DNA of 64,000 nucleotides from Varroa destructor. Taxonomy: Eukaryota > Arthropoda > Arachnida > Mesostigmata > Varroidae. The stretch spans positions 12,149,194 to 12,213,193 of the forward strand of contig NW_019211457.1 in assembly GCF_002443255.2 (NCBI RefSeq). Reading direction: 5' to 3'. How positions within the stretch are numbered: the first letter of the stretch is position 1; each line of letters begins with the position of its first letter. Positions 1-10,862 of the stretch are shown here, in pieces. The translations under genes and the position numbers were made by a program. The notes under the pieces are model-generated. The model did not search any database. It saw nothing but the letters and a program-made list of their open reading frames with translations, and was not told where the DNA came from.

Positions 1-1089
1 TTAGGTATAATTATATGCACGTGGGTTTTCTTCTTTTTTTTTAATATTTCTGTACTCCCGGCTAAAAAAAATAGACGAAATAAGCAAATGTCATGAATGC
101 GTAGCGTCTTCATCTGCATGATACGAATAAGATATTATCTGTTTTGCTAAATTTACGTTATTACTTTCACTTCCTGGAAATTTTACCATAGAAAATTGCA
201 CGTTTCCTTCTTTTTCCGATTGCTAAAATGCTTTACAATTATAATGCGGTTCAATGGATAACGTTTTGAGCTGTTTGAGCCTTGATCTCAGAGGCTTAGG
301 AAGTCCTTGTGTTGGCGACTAGCCGAAGCAGAATTAAATATCAGACACGAGTCAGCTGAAAAAGCTACTCTAAGGACAAATTGGATTTTCTCTGTGAACA
401 CTGTCAGCCAAGTGCACACCTATGTGCTTCCTACGATTAGCTCAATATACGGCCGCAGTATACGATTTCGAGGACATCTTGGATCTTCTTTCATCTGAGG
501 TCTATGCACAATATCGTCGTCTAATTAGAAATAGCGAGGGGCATTTTAGTGGAATCTTCGATTTGAATGAACTATGACCTACTTCTTGAGCTGTCTGCTA
601 CTGGCTTGTATAGAACGCATTGCGTCTCGGAGACCGCTCATGAAAGAGTCATATTGGGGCCTGCTTCACGATGGTTACGACATGCAATTATGGGTACAGC
701 ATATTATCAAAGTAGATGAGTGAGCAGTGAAAACATACGGCATTGTTGGGTTCTGACCATTTGCCGCACATAATCTGGTCATCCTTTTTTACTAATAGTA
801 GATATTCCATTGGCTGTATATTCTAATACGTGAGCTTCGTGTGACCGTATCTACTTAATTGTAATGCATTTAATCAACTCATCATCTTAACGAATACAGT
901 AACCTCAGAAATAGCAAGCCGGGTATCATTGTCGCGCAGTGTTAAATATAGATAGCTTGGGCCGTTTACATCTAGCTAATTATCTATCTGTGCAATTTAA
1001 TTAGCTTGAGAGATGCGATGGCCTTGGGGCTCATATCAGGGACTGGAGAAAAGTTCTAACCATTTGATATTTCTTATGGTCCACTTTAG

Positions 1090-4000
1090 CCGCCGGTCTG
1101 GGAAATGCTATATCTGACGTTGCGGGAATCGGGTGAGTACCGGAAATGCAAGATCAAAAGTTCTTCTCGAAAGGAAGATTGAGAATTGTGGATTATGGTT
1201 GCCTGAATGTCGGTCGTGGTCATGTGTATTACTATTGTTTTCCAGCAAACTGATGTCACGGAGTCTAGCCATCTGTGCCGGAAACATAATTGTCTTTCTA
1301 GTTGTCACACGGCCGTAGCGTTTTTGATTACTGTGTATTGTGTATCTTGAAATAGTATTTGTAGAATTAACTTCACTAGTTCCTTGAGCAGTTTTTGGAA
1401 TTAAATAGTACTGCTAATGGATAACAGCTTTAAATCGTTTAGAAACGTATTTCTTTCTTTGTGTTCTTAACTACAGATGGCGAAAAGTATCTTTTAAAGA
1501 TCACATTTTCTCTAACGGGCATTTATTCGAAAACACATTGTTTGCCAAAATCAATAAATATATTCCGCTTAATGGCTTACACAACATAATTAACAATGCC
1601 AAAGGTAAGCAACGCATGTGTATGTTACATTATCGAAAAGCAGAACGACATCGTGTGAAGACAAGACTTTCAAAAGAAACTCAGATTGTTTTATCGCAGA
1701 AACGGCTGCATAGACGAAAAGTCGACGCAGTTACTCCCCCAAAAAGAAGGACTACTAGTAGCCTAAAACTCACGCATGTTATTTATTTTTCCTAAAGACA
1801 GGCTCTAATAACATTTACAAAAGAGTGATATTTTGGCGAATCGGGGCCAAAAGGTGGCGCTACGCTGACTTTTAATGAAACGCCGGTACGAGTCCGAGCT
1901 TAAAACTCAAAACGTCTCTCTTACACAATATACTTTACAGAGAATAAGTAATCCATTCTACGATAGGATTCTAAGAAAGTAGTTGGAATAATAGCTTTGG
2001 CAATGTAAAAAATGGCCCATTGTATTATTATTTTTACTCCGCAAATGTATAATTGAATAAAAACAAATAAAATATTGAATATTAAAAATAAAACAAAGGA
2101 GGAAAACGCTACAGAATAGCGGATCTCAGAGGCACCAGACACTTTTCTATTGCAACTAGATAAAAGTTAATTCAAATAAAATTTGAAAATTGAATTGAAA
2201 TTATGACTTAAGTCGAGTTAAACCGAAACCGCTAAAACACGTCTTTCATTTTTCTTCATTTTAAAATAAGGCTACTATTTGAATACGTATTTATAGAATA
2301 AAAAATGAAAACTAATTGCACGGAGGATTACTTACAAGTTTCTGCTTGGTTTCCCATCTGGTAGCGAAATTTCTAAACCTCACGCTGTAGATATCACCTA
2401 TATAATAGCTGGCTCAAAATCTCTGCTGGCAGATTTTGTGTCAATCCCGTAATTGCTATAATAATATAATGAAATAATAATAGTAGCTCTATTCTCCAGG
2501 TAACGGTTGGACCATTTCGCCGAACGCTGCGACCGGACATTTCGATATTTGATGGAAAATAAATAGTAGCACGAATCCGGCAAGCCACAGAACTATCTAT
2601 AGACATAAACATCGTTGTATAAACGCAAGAAATAGTTGAAGGTTCTTTGTCCTTTGAATGCTTGTTGAATCATATAAGTAAAATTCCATACTACTACACG
2701 TTTACGTGGTACTCATTATCAACATAATTGAGCGGAAAGCCAACATGTAGTGATTATTTTTTTCGATTGATAAAGAATTGAGTTGATTTGATAGAGCTGT
2801 TGTTTTTGCAAAGGTAATAATAACAGTAGTAGTAACTTATTCCTCGAATAGCGGGCTCGTCATGCCACGCGATACTGTCGCTGACCTCGCCGTAAAATAC
2901 GTGAAATACTTTACGTAATCTATACTTACACAGATTAATATCAGTACTGCTAAAACGTTCTCATCTTCCATCAGTGTACGGAGTGTTTGAACTCGTTTCT
3001 TTCTGAACAATTGCAATCTATCAAAATTCGAAATACGACCTAACCATCGAATCTGACGCTAACAGGCCTTCAGACTTCTGAACCAAGCACCTGTTATCTC
3101 TAGTCTTCCTAAGTAGTTTTTGTAATTAATGACCACGCTGGTATCAAGCCAGCACCGAAGTTCCCAGGGATCGGCAGCTCTTCGATAGGCAACTCCCATC
3201 TTCTAGCGGTAATGAAAGTAGCAGTTCGGTGGGCATCTCGTATTCCGGGCCTATGATTTGTAATGTAATAGAATGTCTGCTCTGTAGCTGGTACGTTCGG
3301 AGTTATAAGGTCCATTTGATAGATATCAAGGGTCTAAGTCTCAGCAGATTTCGGCTGCATGCCTGAAAAAACAGTCTGTAGTTTCTCCCTTAAGCAGGCC
3401 GCAAAACATGAGCCGTTTAAGTTTTCAGCTTCTTTGCCGGGATAGCAGTTCTCAAAGGCTAAGAACAACTACGCAAAAAGTTTAGGCCCGTCAAAATGCG
3501 GTATAGAATATAGTCATCCCGTCCACATAGAAATCACTAGCGTGCAAGAGATAAACCGTGACACGAATTAGTTCTCCTTTCAACGACTGACTTCCTGCAT
3601 ACGAACGCGTATATGTCGAAACGCCGCATATCTCGGAAACGGTTGTAACACTTCCGTGATTTTTCGCGTGTAGACCTACCTTGACAGCACAACATGTCTG
3701 CTAAAGTTGAATTTAGTCAAGCTGAACTTAAGTATGAAAACATCTTCGTAGACTTTGACAAAGCAGTAGTAACTTGTTCGCCTTCTAAACATTAATACGC
3801 ATAAAGTCGTTTAGATCCGGCGCCAGCGGCAGTACCGTACATAAAGCTTCTATCTCGACTTTATGACGGAGTGGGGAAAAGGAAACCCTTCTAAGCTATT
3901 ATTTCTATCGGGAATTTGTGAAAGATTTAAATGCCGAAGGGGCTTGGTTTTTCAAGCTTCACACAATAAGCATAAAATCAGATTTTCAATTTTTTTAAAC

Positions 4001-5897
4001 AAGGCATTTTAGTATATTCTTTAAGAAGGCTGCCCAGAATCGTTAAAAAAAATTGAGCTTTCACATTGTTTATTCGCTTGGTTCTTTGATCGAATATTTA
4101 GGTAAAGGTCTATTAAGACAAGTAATGGAGTAATCGATGAACGGTAACGCAATGACACCATACTTGCATTGAAAATACGGGATAATTGACTCAGGAAATC
4201 GGATAACCGCTGAGCGTTCCCGGAGCACGGTAAATTTGAGTAGCCCGGTATAGGAAACAATCGAGCTAGTATAGCCGAAACAGTACGATTCGATCGGGAA
4301 CCATACAATACAGTGCAGTGAATTAACCTAAACAGAATATCTCGAACGAACGAGCTGCGACGGAGGGATTTAATAAGGCTAACTACAACGGCGAAACGGG
4401 AAATGTAACAGCCTATCTGCAACAAAGCCGGGAGAAGCGTCTATGTTGAGTAGCGTCCAGTGCGTGTATGCGTACCAGGTGTATTATCATGTGTAAAAAC
4501 AAAAACAAAAAAAATAGAACTGGTATTCTGTGTGCGTGGTTATGTTCGAAACGGCAGATTTATTATTATTATATTTTGGTAAATGTCTTTAACCGATTCG
4601 GTCGCGTACGGAAAAAAGCTTATGACTTTTGTTTAAGAAGAAAACACTTCATCGAGGGTGAAGCGAAGTTATTCTGTGCCGTTATCTTCGAGGAAGAAGA
4701 CATTTTTTGACAAGATATAAACTTTCTGCAGCTAGGCCAATGTATGCGTGTGCATTAGATTTTTAAAATTGGCGCGAATGCCTATGGAAAACTTTGTATA
4801 GGAATGCGAATAAATTCGATGTTTCTATCGATCCACTATGCGTTATGGCTATTACATATTCAGCTATGAAGATAATGCAGCACCCCCATATTCAATATTA
4901 AATTCTGATCCATTTTCGGCTATATCGAAAGGTGTTTAGCTAGTTTTTGTTAAAAAAAAAATAATGGCAAAAAATGTATAGCCAAAGCTACATAATGTTT
5001 ACATCAGAACGATCGATATTATGATTTAGTAAAATGCTGATTAAAATAAAGGATAACTAGGACTTTGACCATTCTCGATAGGCACCAAAAATAGTATATT
5101 TTGAGCTAGATGATTAGTTTCTTAAGAAAATAATGCGAACACCTGAAGTTGTTAGAAATTCGTAGTTAGTTTTTTATCTTCTGAAAATGGAAAGCAAATA
5201 AATAATCAGAATCATAAAAATAACGAAATAGCAAGAAAGGATGGGAGGAAATAGATAGTTTTATTGAGTGTATCTAGTTTAGACTTTACTTAAGAAAATC
5301 ATCTAACAACATTGGAGACCCCATAAAAGTAAACTTAAATATTTTATGTCTCTAATAAAAAAAGCCTACATATGCCATAATTAACCGCAAGAAATTCGAC
5401 TGTGCACCTGTTTTGTCCAATGATTTTTTTTGTTACAGATCAGCATGGTACGTGGAAAGAATCGCGTGTCGCATTGGCGTTCAAGTGCCCATTTTGACTG
5501 CCGAGCAGCTCAATATGACCTCCACACGGATCGTTAGCAATTTCGTAAGAAACCATATTTCAAAATAATAGGAAGTGCTTTACGCGTATATACGTGTAGC
5601 GTACACATGACAAAAGATTCATGTGAATATACTGCTCTGTACCGTCGCAAATTTTTCTATTTTTACGTACGGTTTCAGGGTCGCGCGTTCGGTGTATTCA
5701 TTGGATGTTTGCTCGGCATGTGTCCTCTGCTGTTGATTGATAAGACAAATAAAGATGGTGAAAGTGAAGTTGACGACGTTAAAAAAACGGAAAATGGTAA
5801 CACCGATCGAAATTACATACATGATAGCGGCAGCAGGGCCGATATCGACTCAAAAAGGTCCAAACACCGGGACGAAAAAATTGTCGCTCCGAGATGA
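1090..5897 (+). CDS. TMEM65: TMEM65-like inner mitochondrial membrane protein, 3' part (5' end outside window)
   Basis: Three exons are visible: 1090-1132, 5439-5544 and 5679-5897 (stop 5895-5897). Phases agree: exon 1 starts with 2 nt and ends with 2 nt, exon 2 starts with 1 nt and ends on a codon boundary. Donors are GTGAGT and GTAAGA; acceptors TTTAG, TTACAG and TTTCAG. The peptide reads AAGLGNAISDVAGIG, then YVERIACRIGV...LTAEQ, then GRAFGVFIGCLLGMCPLLL. As I recall human TMEM65, these match AAALGNLVSDLAGLG, YVEALASRLGL...LTPKQ and GKAVGVTIGCILGMFPL in order. TMEM65 is an inner mitochondrial membrane protein linked to mitochondrial sodium/calcium exchange and, in heart, to intercalated-disc proteins. 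The last exon encodes a membrane segment, then a hydrophilic tail of about 45 residues rich in D, K, S and R, longer than the human tail. About 122 residues are in the window. The preceding hydrophobic exon (expected motif GFLDNAIM) is not found in 1-1089, so it must lie to the left. Confidence 0.88.
1133..5438 (+). other. Large intron of TMEM65 (4.3 kb)
   Basis: This AT-rich intron separates a 43-nt exon from the next coding exon. It contains open frames on the minus strand at 3109-3315 (68 codons) and 4021-4425 (134 codons). Neither resembles a family I know, and neither shows clear flanking splice signals. The 134-codon frame is basic and serine-rich, as expected of a chance frame. I see no complete mobile element. 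The next intron, 5545-5678, is short (134 bp). Confidence 0.7.
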
Positions 5898-6413
5898 CCG
5901 CCATTACTTCAAAATCACGACTAGCGGCAGGATGAAGTCAACTCAGTTCCACCATGACGATGATAGTGCCACCGAATATCTTCACTACACGGCTCAAGCG
6001 GCTCAGCGAGATATACGTTTTTGGTATCGATTAGTCCAATTAACTTTTGTATCTAGTTGAAGATTTTTCGAAAAGCTTTCGTGTTATATTGTTACGTTCC
6101 GCCTGTTACATACAATACGAAAACGCACCCGAAAGCCCGAACAACTAGCTGCTGAAAGAAGGAACGTAGAAGAAGCGACCATTGATTAATGCATTGTCGG
6201 CAACGACAACTAAATGACAATAGATAAACAAGACTGTATCGCGTAAAGAGAAAAAAATTTAGTTTGATGTAAATCTTCATGAACATTCAGCTAGAGAACA
6301 TCAGCTCTTCGCTCCAAGTAACAAGAGCCCTGTACCCTCTCACACATCGAAACATCTCATCGTTTGCGTATCGGATGAACAAATATACTCGGTCAAGCTA
6401 ATTATGACTGACT

Positions 6414-6419
6414 AATAAA
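6414..6419 (+). terminator. Possible polyadenylation signal of TMEM65
   Basis: This is an AATAAA hexamer about 520 nt past the TMEM65 stop. In sequence this AT-rich the hexamer arises often by chance, so the assignment is tentative. Confidence 0.3.
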
Positions 6420-8309
6420 ATAGAACACTATAACTATTCTTGTTAACTGTAATGTATAGTAGAGCATCGGTCGCTGCTTAATGATATAATCAAATTATGG
6501 AAATCATTCATCAGCCGTCTTTCCACCGATCGTATTTCAAAGTGTGGCGCCATTGTTACTCCGTACACTAGAAAACAACGGGGTCGGCTCGATAGTTCGA
6601 TCTTCACCGCTAATCCTACAGCAGCACTTCTGATGAATGTGTACGTCTTATACACTTGCGTATATGATTAACGAGCTTCAGAAAAGCTTGACCACATTAC
6701 GGGGAAAGCCCTTTGCTAGTCCGTCAGTGAAGCTTTACCGACTACTAACATTTACATGTAAAAAACATCGTATCTGATACAAGTAAATGAGCCGCATTGA
6801 TAAGGAACCGTATTGTGAGAGGCAAGAATATGGTATTATAAACAAACAAATTAAATTTACTGAGGAAGTATAAAATGACCAAGTGAGACTAACAACCAGA
6901 GCTCAGCCTAACGGCTAGAGAAGGTAGGCAACTTCAGGTGAACTCGGCAACGGCGGGCTGTGCTCGTAGATCTTTTAAAGATTGAACTTTTTGCTATATT
7001 TTAGTTTGGCAGATAACAAACGAATAGAGGGATTAATTGGTTTTCCTTGGATAGCATTGCTGTTCCTCATTCACTCTGCAGATGTTAAGATGAATAGACT
7101 TAGGCAACGTTTGCAAATATTACTACTATATGACCAATTTAGGACGCTATTCGTCCAATATAATGTTGTTTCTAACTCGAAACAGCTATATGGCTGGGTA
7201 AATGGACTCCCTACCGTAGCTGGATAGCTATTTGATTTGCTACCGGCTATATGAGTATAGTATATACAAATAGAGTGCATTCATAGTTTTTTTTGAGCAG
7301 TTTTGGGTTGATTATTACGGAGCCCTACGAAGGAGTCTGCTTATCGCCTGGTAAAATAAGGTTATGCTCTTTTTATTCAGTTTATTTACCTTTAGTGGGT
7401 AGCGTATAGGAAGCGTTCAATTCAGGCTTAAATTGAACAATAGAAGCTTGTTACTTTTAACAAACGGCTTTTAAGCAGTAGAGAATCGTTACGGCAATAG
7501 CTTGATCTTGGCATGCGTATGTCAACATTACAATTCTATTACTAAAGACAATTTGAATTGTTCCGTTCGTTAGCCCTGAGAGTTAGTAAGACATTTCTCA
7601 TTGTAAAAAGAAAAACGTAAATCTTAAAGCTGACCAACTTACCTTAGAAACGTTCCGCCACTTGATATCACTATGCTTGTAGTATGGATCGCAAACTTAG
7701 ACGACTTGATGTTAAAAAATGCCCGTACGAACCTGGGAAGCCCGCTAATCTAAAACGAAACGATCCGGAAAACGTTTCATTAATTCAACGAGACGTAAAA
7801 CGTGCTAAAGGTACCAGAATATTTGAGCTGGAAGTTAGTTGTTTCTATGAAAGTTATAGATACCCATCGATACGTTTTGAATCTTCCGTTTAGTCTGTCC
7901 GTGTAGATCATTCTGGACTTCTTCGTTGTGACAAAAATCGGCTAGCAGTTGTTATATTACTCAATGCCTCGCGCATAGGGAAGTGCAAGTTATGCTAACC
8001 TAAAGACTTTTCTAAAATTTGACTGCCATAAGGCCGCCCGATCTATTTGGGAACCTAATTAAGATTGTCGATGTGATAGAAGAGATGGAAGAGAACCAAA
8101 TTTGGCTTTGTCTCTCTTTCTGTGTAAAATTTGTTTACATTATCTGTTGCTAATTAACTCTTGCGTGAACAACAAATCAAATGCCATTTAGATTTTTCGG
8201 CTATTGTTATTATATTTTGTCTAGTTAGCGCAAAGCCCTATTACATACTCGTATATGTACTGAATGTTTAATGATGCTTTCAGATCTAGAAACAGAGATC
8301 ATGCACTTC

Positions 8310-8413
8310 CCGTAATAGCATAGTGGGTAATGTATTCACCTGCTAACCTTAGGGACATGTGGTGTATAGGAACTCAAACTGGTTCGAGGCAGCCAGCCAG
8401 CCAGCCAGCCAGC
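8310..8413 (+). repeat. Candidate tRNA-derived SINE relic with (CAGC)6 tail
   Basis: A box A-like motif TAGCATAGTGG lies at 8316-8326 and a box B-like motif GGTTCGAGGC at 8381-8390, spaced as in a long-variable-arm tRNA. Between them CCTGCTAACC resembles a serine tRNA anticodon arm with GCT. A perfect tetranucleotide repeat, six copies of CAGC (8390-8413), follows box B directly. A head with both pol III boxes followed by a simple repeat is typical of tRNA-derived SINEs. The acceptor stem is not preserved, so this is not a functional tRNA gene. Confidence 0.4.
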
Positions 8414-8926
8414 TGTGTGATCAACTGCCTAATGGCGATACCTAATATAAAACCTGAATCTATGTTGTATTAAAAATGAAATTTTCAACTTTATCGACCG
8501 ATCAAAAATTTCGTTAGAAAAAAAACCTTCCTTTTCTTAATCAAATTAATTTTCTTAAGAAAATCTTTTTCTACGAATATAAAATCGTTGTGTGAACCCT
8601 TAGTACATAAAAAAATTCACGGATTTATCCATGGTGCCCAGAATTTACCACTGGCGTACTCTTTCCTAACTGGCTACGCCACCGAACTCTTGAGCAACAT
8701 CGTTGTGTTTATTGCCTTGGAAAGCTTGTTTACAAAACGAGTCTGCGTTCAATACGTGCTCTTATGTCAAATTCATTCATTTACTGCTTGTCATATTCAG
8801 TAAAGCTTGACGTTGCATCAGGAAAATCTATAGAACCGTTTGTCGCACCTTTGTTTGCTAAAGATATTCGAGGACGGAAAACACATGAATTAGCCATAAT
8901 AAATGCCTAGTTCTACCTACACAGTA

Positions 8927-8962
8927 TATAGATAATACTCCAAATATAGATAATACACCAAA
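8927..8962. repeat. 18-bp direct repeat, two copies
   Basis: Two adjacent 18-nt units (8927-8944 and 8945-8962), TATAGATAATACTCCAAA and the same with one mismatch, are followed by an A-run. It is a small tandem duplication with no evident function. Confidence 0.7.
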
Positions 8963-9473
8963 AAAAAACGTCATATCGAGGACACAATCTTCAGGGTGAT
9001 GTTGTGAAACTTCCACATTTTCTATTCTGAAGCAAGATAACGCTACTGCATGTAACGCTTCAACAAATCACACATAGCACGCGTCTATAGAATAGTAATA
9101 ACTAAAGGAATCGGGGACTGAAAAAGAAGTTCTATATTAGCAAACAATATTTAAATAAATGTATAAAACAGGTGGACCACAATATAGTAACTTATATTAG
9201 AACGAGGTGAAGTTTCTCTAGCGGTGCTAATTACTATTGATATTGGTGTAGGTTTGAGCAATGCTATACCAGACCTACATACACATGGAATGATGCATGT
9301 GGGAACGCTCTGAAATCATCTGCACCAAATTCTACAACTTTATATATATATATATACACCCCATATTAGGGATATATGTTCTGCATTTGTACGCTCTTAT
9401 TACAATAGCTGGAATTCGGTTCCGTACCAAGCGCTATTCCTTTCTTTTTGGGTGTTTATTGAGATCTAAAACA

Positions 9474-10330
9474 TAATTAAGCCACAGGAAACAAGCTAAA
9501 TATGAGCAATACATGAGCTGGCGCAAAACACGCTTTGCATTTTTCTGCGAAAAAAAAAACGGCGCAAGCAACGACGTGCAAGGCGAGGTATTATTGATGC
9601 AAAAGATTGATTTAAAAATTGAGGCTGATTTTCAGCTTTACTTAGTCCTCGCGATAATAGTTGATAACATCAAGCGTAGAAGTAACGACATTACTTCACA
9701 ATGCACAATTCCGATAACGGCAAAAGACATAGAAATGAAGCTTAGTTTTTTATCGGAAACTTGCAATTTTACTTACCGGCTTATCTCAGAAACGAAAGGT
9801 CATATTCGTACACCCATCTTGCTCTCTGTAAATGTTTCCGAGACAACGGCTGTTGGCAAGTTTACACCTGCTCGAAAGTCGTTTCCTTTTGCACAAACAC
9901 TGCGATGAGCTCTCTCTGACCTGCAAAAGATTTTTGAAAATCTTCCGACATGACCCCTATGAAAAGCTAGCTCTTCCTGAAGATGATTTGACAATTCTCG
10001 AAGCATGCATTGCTCTTTGCTTCCATGGTTTTTCCGTGCGACCTGTCCATCGCGAAGCCCTTAACACCGCCTGTAGGCTGATTGGCGCCTTGATTTCAAA
10101 CAGCGCCACTTGCGAGCATTTGACCATATTCTTAATGCTGATACATGCCGTCGGTACTTCATTCGCACTTTTTTGAAGAAGCGAAACATTCGCGGGCGAA
10201 AGGCATTCATTTTACAGTGATAGAAATATTCAAAGCCCACGTTCCAGTGCTTTAAGGTTTGACTTTTAGACAGCGAGCAGGTAAGGTTTAGCATCCTAAG
10301 TTCGGTTACATGTCGGCTTCCCGCCAACGT
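9474..10330. other. Cluster of overlapping open frames, unassigned (possible decayed element or exon)
   Basis: A plus-strand frame is open from about 9474 to 9908, with ATG at 9513 (131 codons). It is overlapped by a second plus-strand frame, 9832-10176 (114 codons from a non-ATG start), and by minus-strand frames 9800-10006 and 10061-10327. The first frame is lysine-rich with balanced charge and hydrophobic patches (for example FQLYLVLAIIVDN), so it is more protein-like than chance frames here. Local GC is higher than in the flanks. No domain is recognised. The adjacent transposase relic at 10.5 kb makes a decayed mobile element with a frameshift near 9.9 kb plausible, but this is inference. 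Confidence 0.3.
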
Positions 10331-10534
10331 TAGCCAAACATTTTACTGATGCTTTTTTGATGCAGTAATATACATGGAATACGTATGTCACACGTATATA
10401 TATATATATATGCATGCGGAGTATTGTAATGATATGTACATAGTCTGAATGATAATAACTTCATCTTTTGTTTACGTTTAATAGGTATTTAGATTACCAA
10501 ATTATTTACATAAAACGTATAAGTTTTCCATCTA

Positions 10535-10862
10535 CCTCAAGTGTTCAAAGTTGCCACCGTTCTGATCAATAGATTGCTGATAACGATCGGCTATTGATAC
10601 ACAGACTTTAAAGGAAGATTTAATTTGGTGTTGTGGCGCGTTCTGGTTCAATTACGGATTTTACATCATACAGTGCCGTCGGTTTTCTGGAGTAGATTAT
10701 ACCTTTACGGGAAGAAACACACGAGAAAACTCTATTAGCGTCAAATCTGAGGCACGGCCATTAGGTATTTGTTTGAAGGATCCTCAGCCAGATCTCTCCC
10801 TTAGATCAAGATTGCAGTGTACAGGCGCTTCCAGCTGTCGAAAATAAAATGCGCCATTTTTT
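10535..10862 (-). pseudogene. C-terminal relic of a Tc1/mariner-superfamily (DDE) transposase
   Basis: On the minus strand, broken frames follow the usual order of an arthropod DDE transposase C-terminus. FRQLEAPVHCNLDLRERSG stands where families have FQQDGAPPHYALxVRxYL. GRASDLTLIEFS stands where they have PRSPDLTPLDFFLWG. STPENRRHCM stands where they have STPPENVEDL. QSIDQNGGNFEHL then matches the family ending CIEANGGHFEHL, with a stop one residue later. Several in-frame stops and lost catalytic context show it is dead. The N-terminal half is not recognisable beyond about 10862. Family conservation is from memory. Confidence 0.72.

Larger units (their letters stand above)
5898..9470. other. 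Intergenic/unassigned stretch downstream of TMEM65
   Basis: No conserved gene was recognised. It holds the TMEM65 3' flank, the SINE-like segment near 8.3 kb, an 18-bp direct repeat and a short TA run near 9345. Open frames at 6982-7227 (+) and 7684-7893 (+) look partly protein-like but match nothing I know. On the minus strand an open frame from about 7752 down to 7645 ends at a good donor (CTAAG/GTAAGT) and starts after a pyrimidine-rich AG. It could be an exon but has no identifiable homology. Confidence 0.5.

Noticed and set aside
1108..1318. Opposed 60-66 codon frames overlapping TMEM65 exon 1090-1132
   Set aside because: They overlap the exon in other frames or strand and run into the intron; only the short spliced frame matches a known protein.
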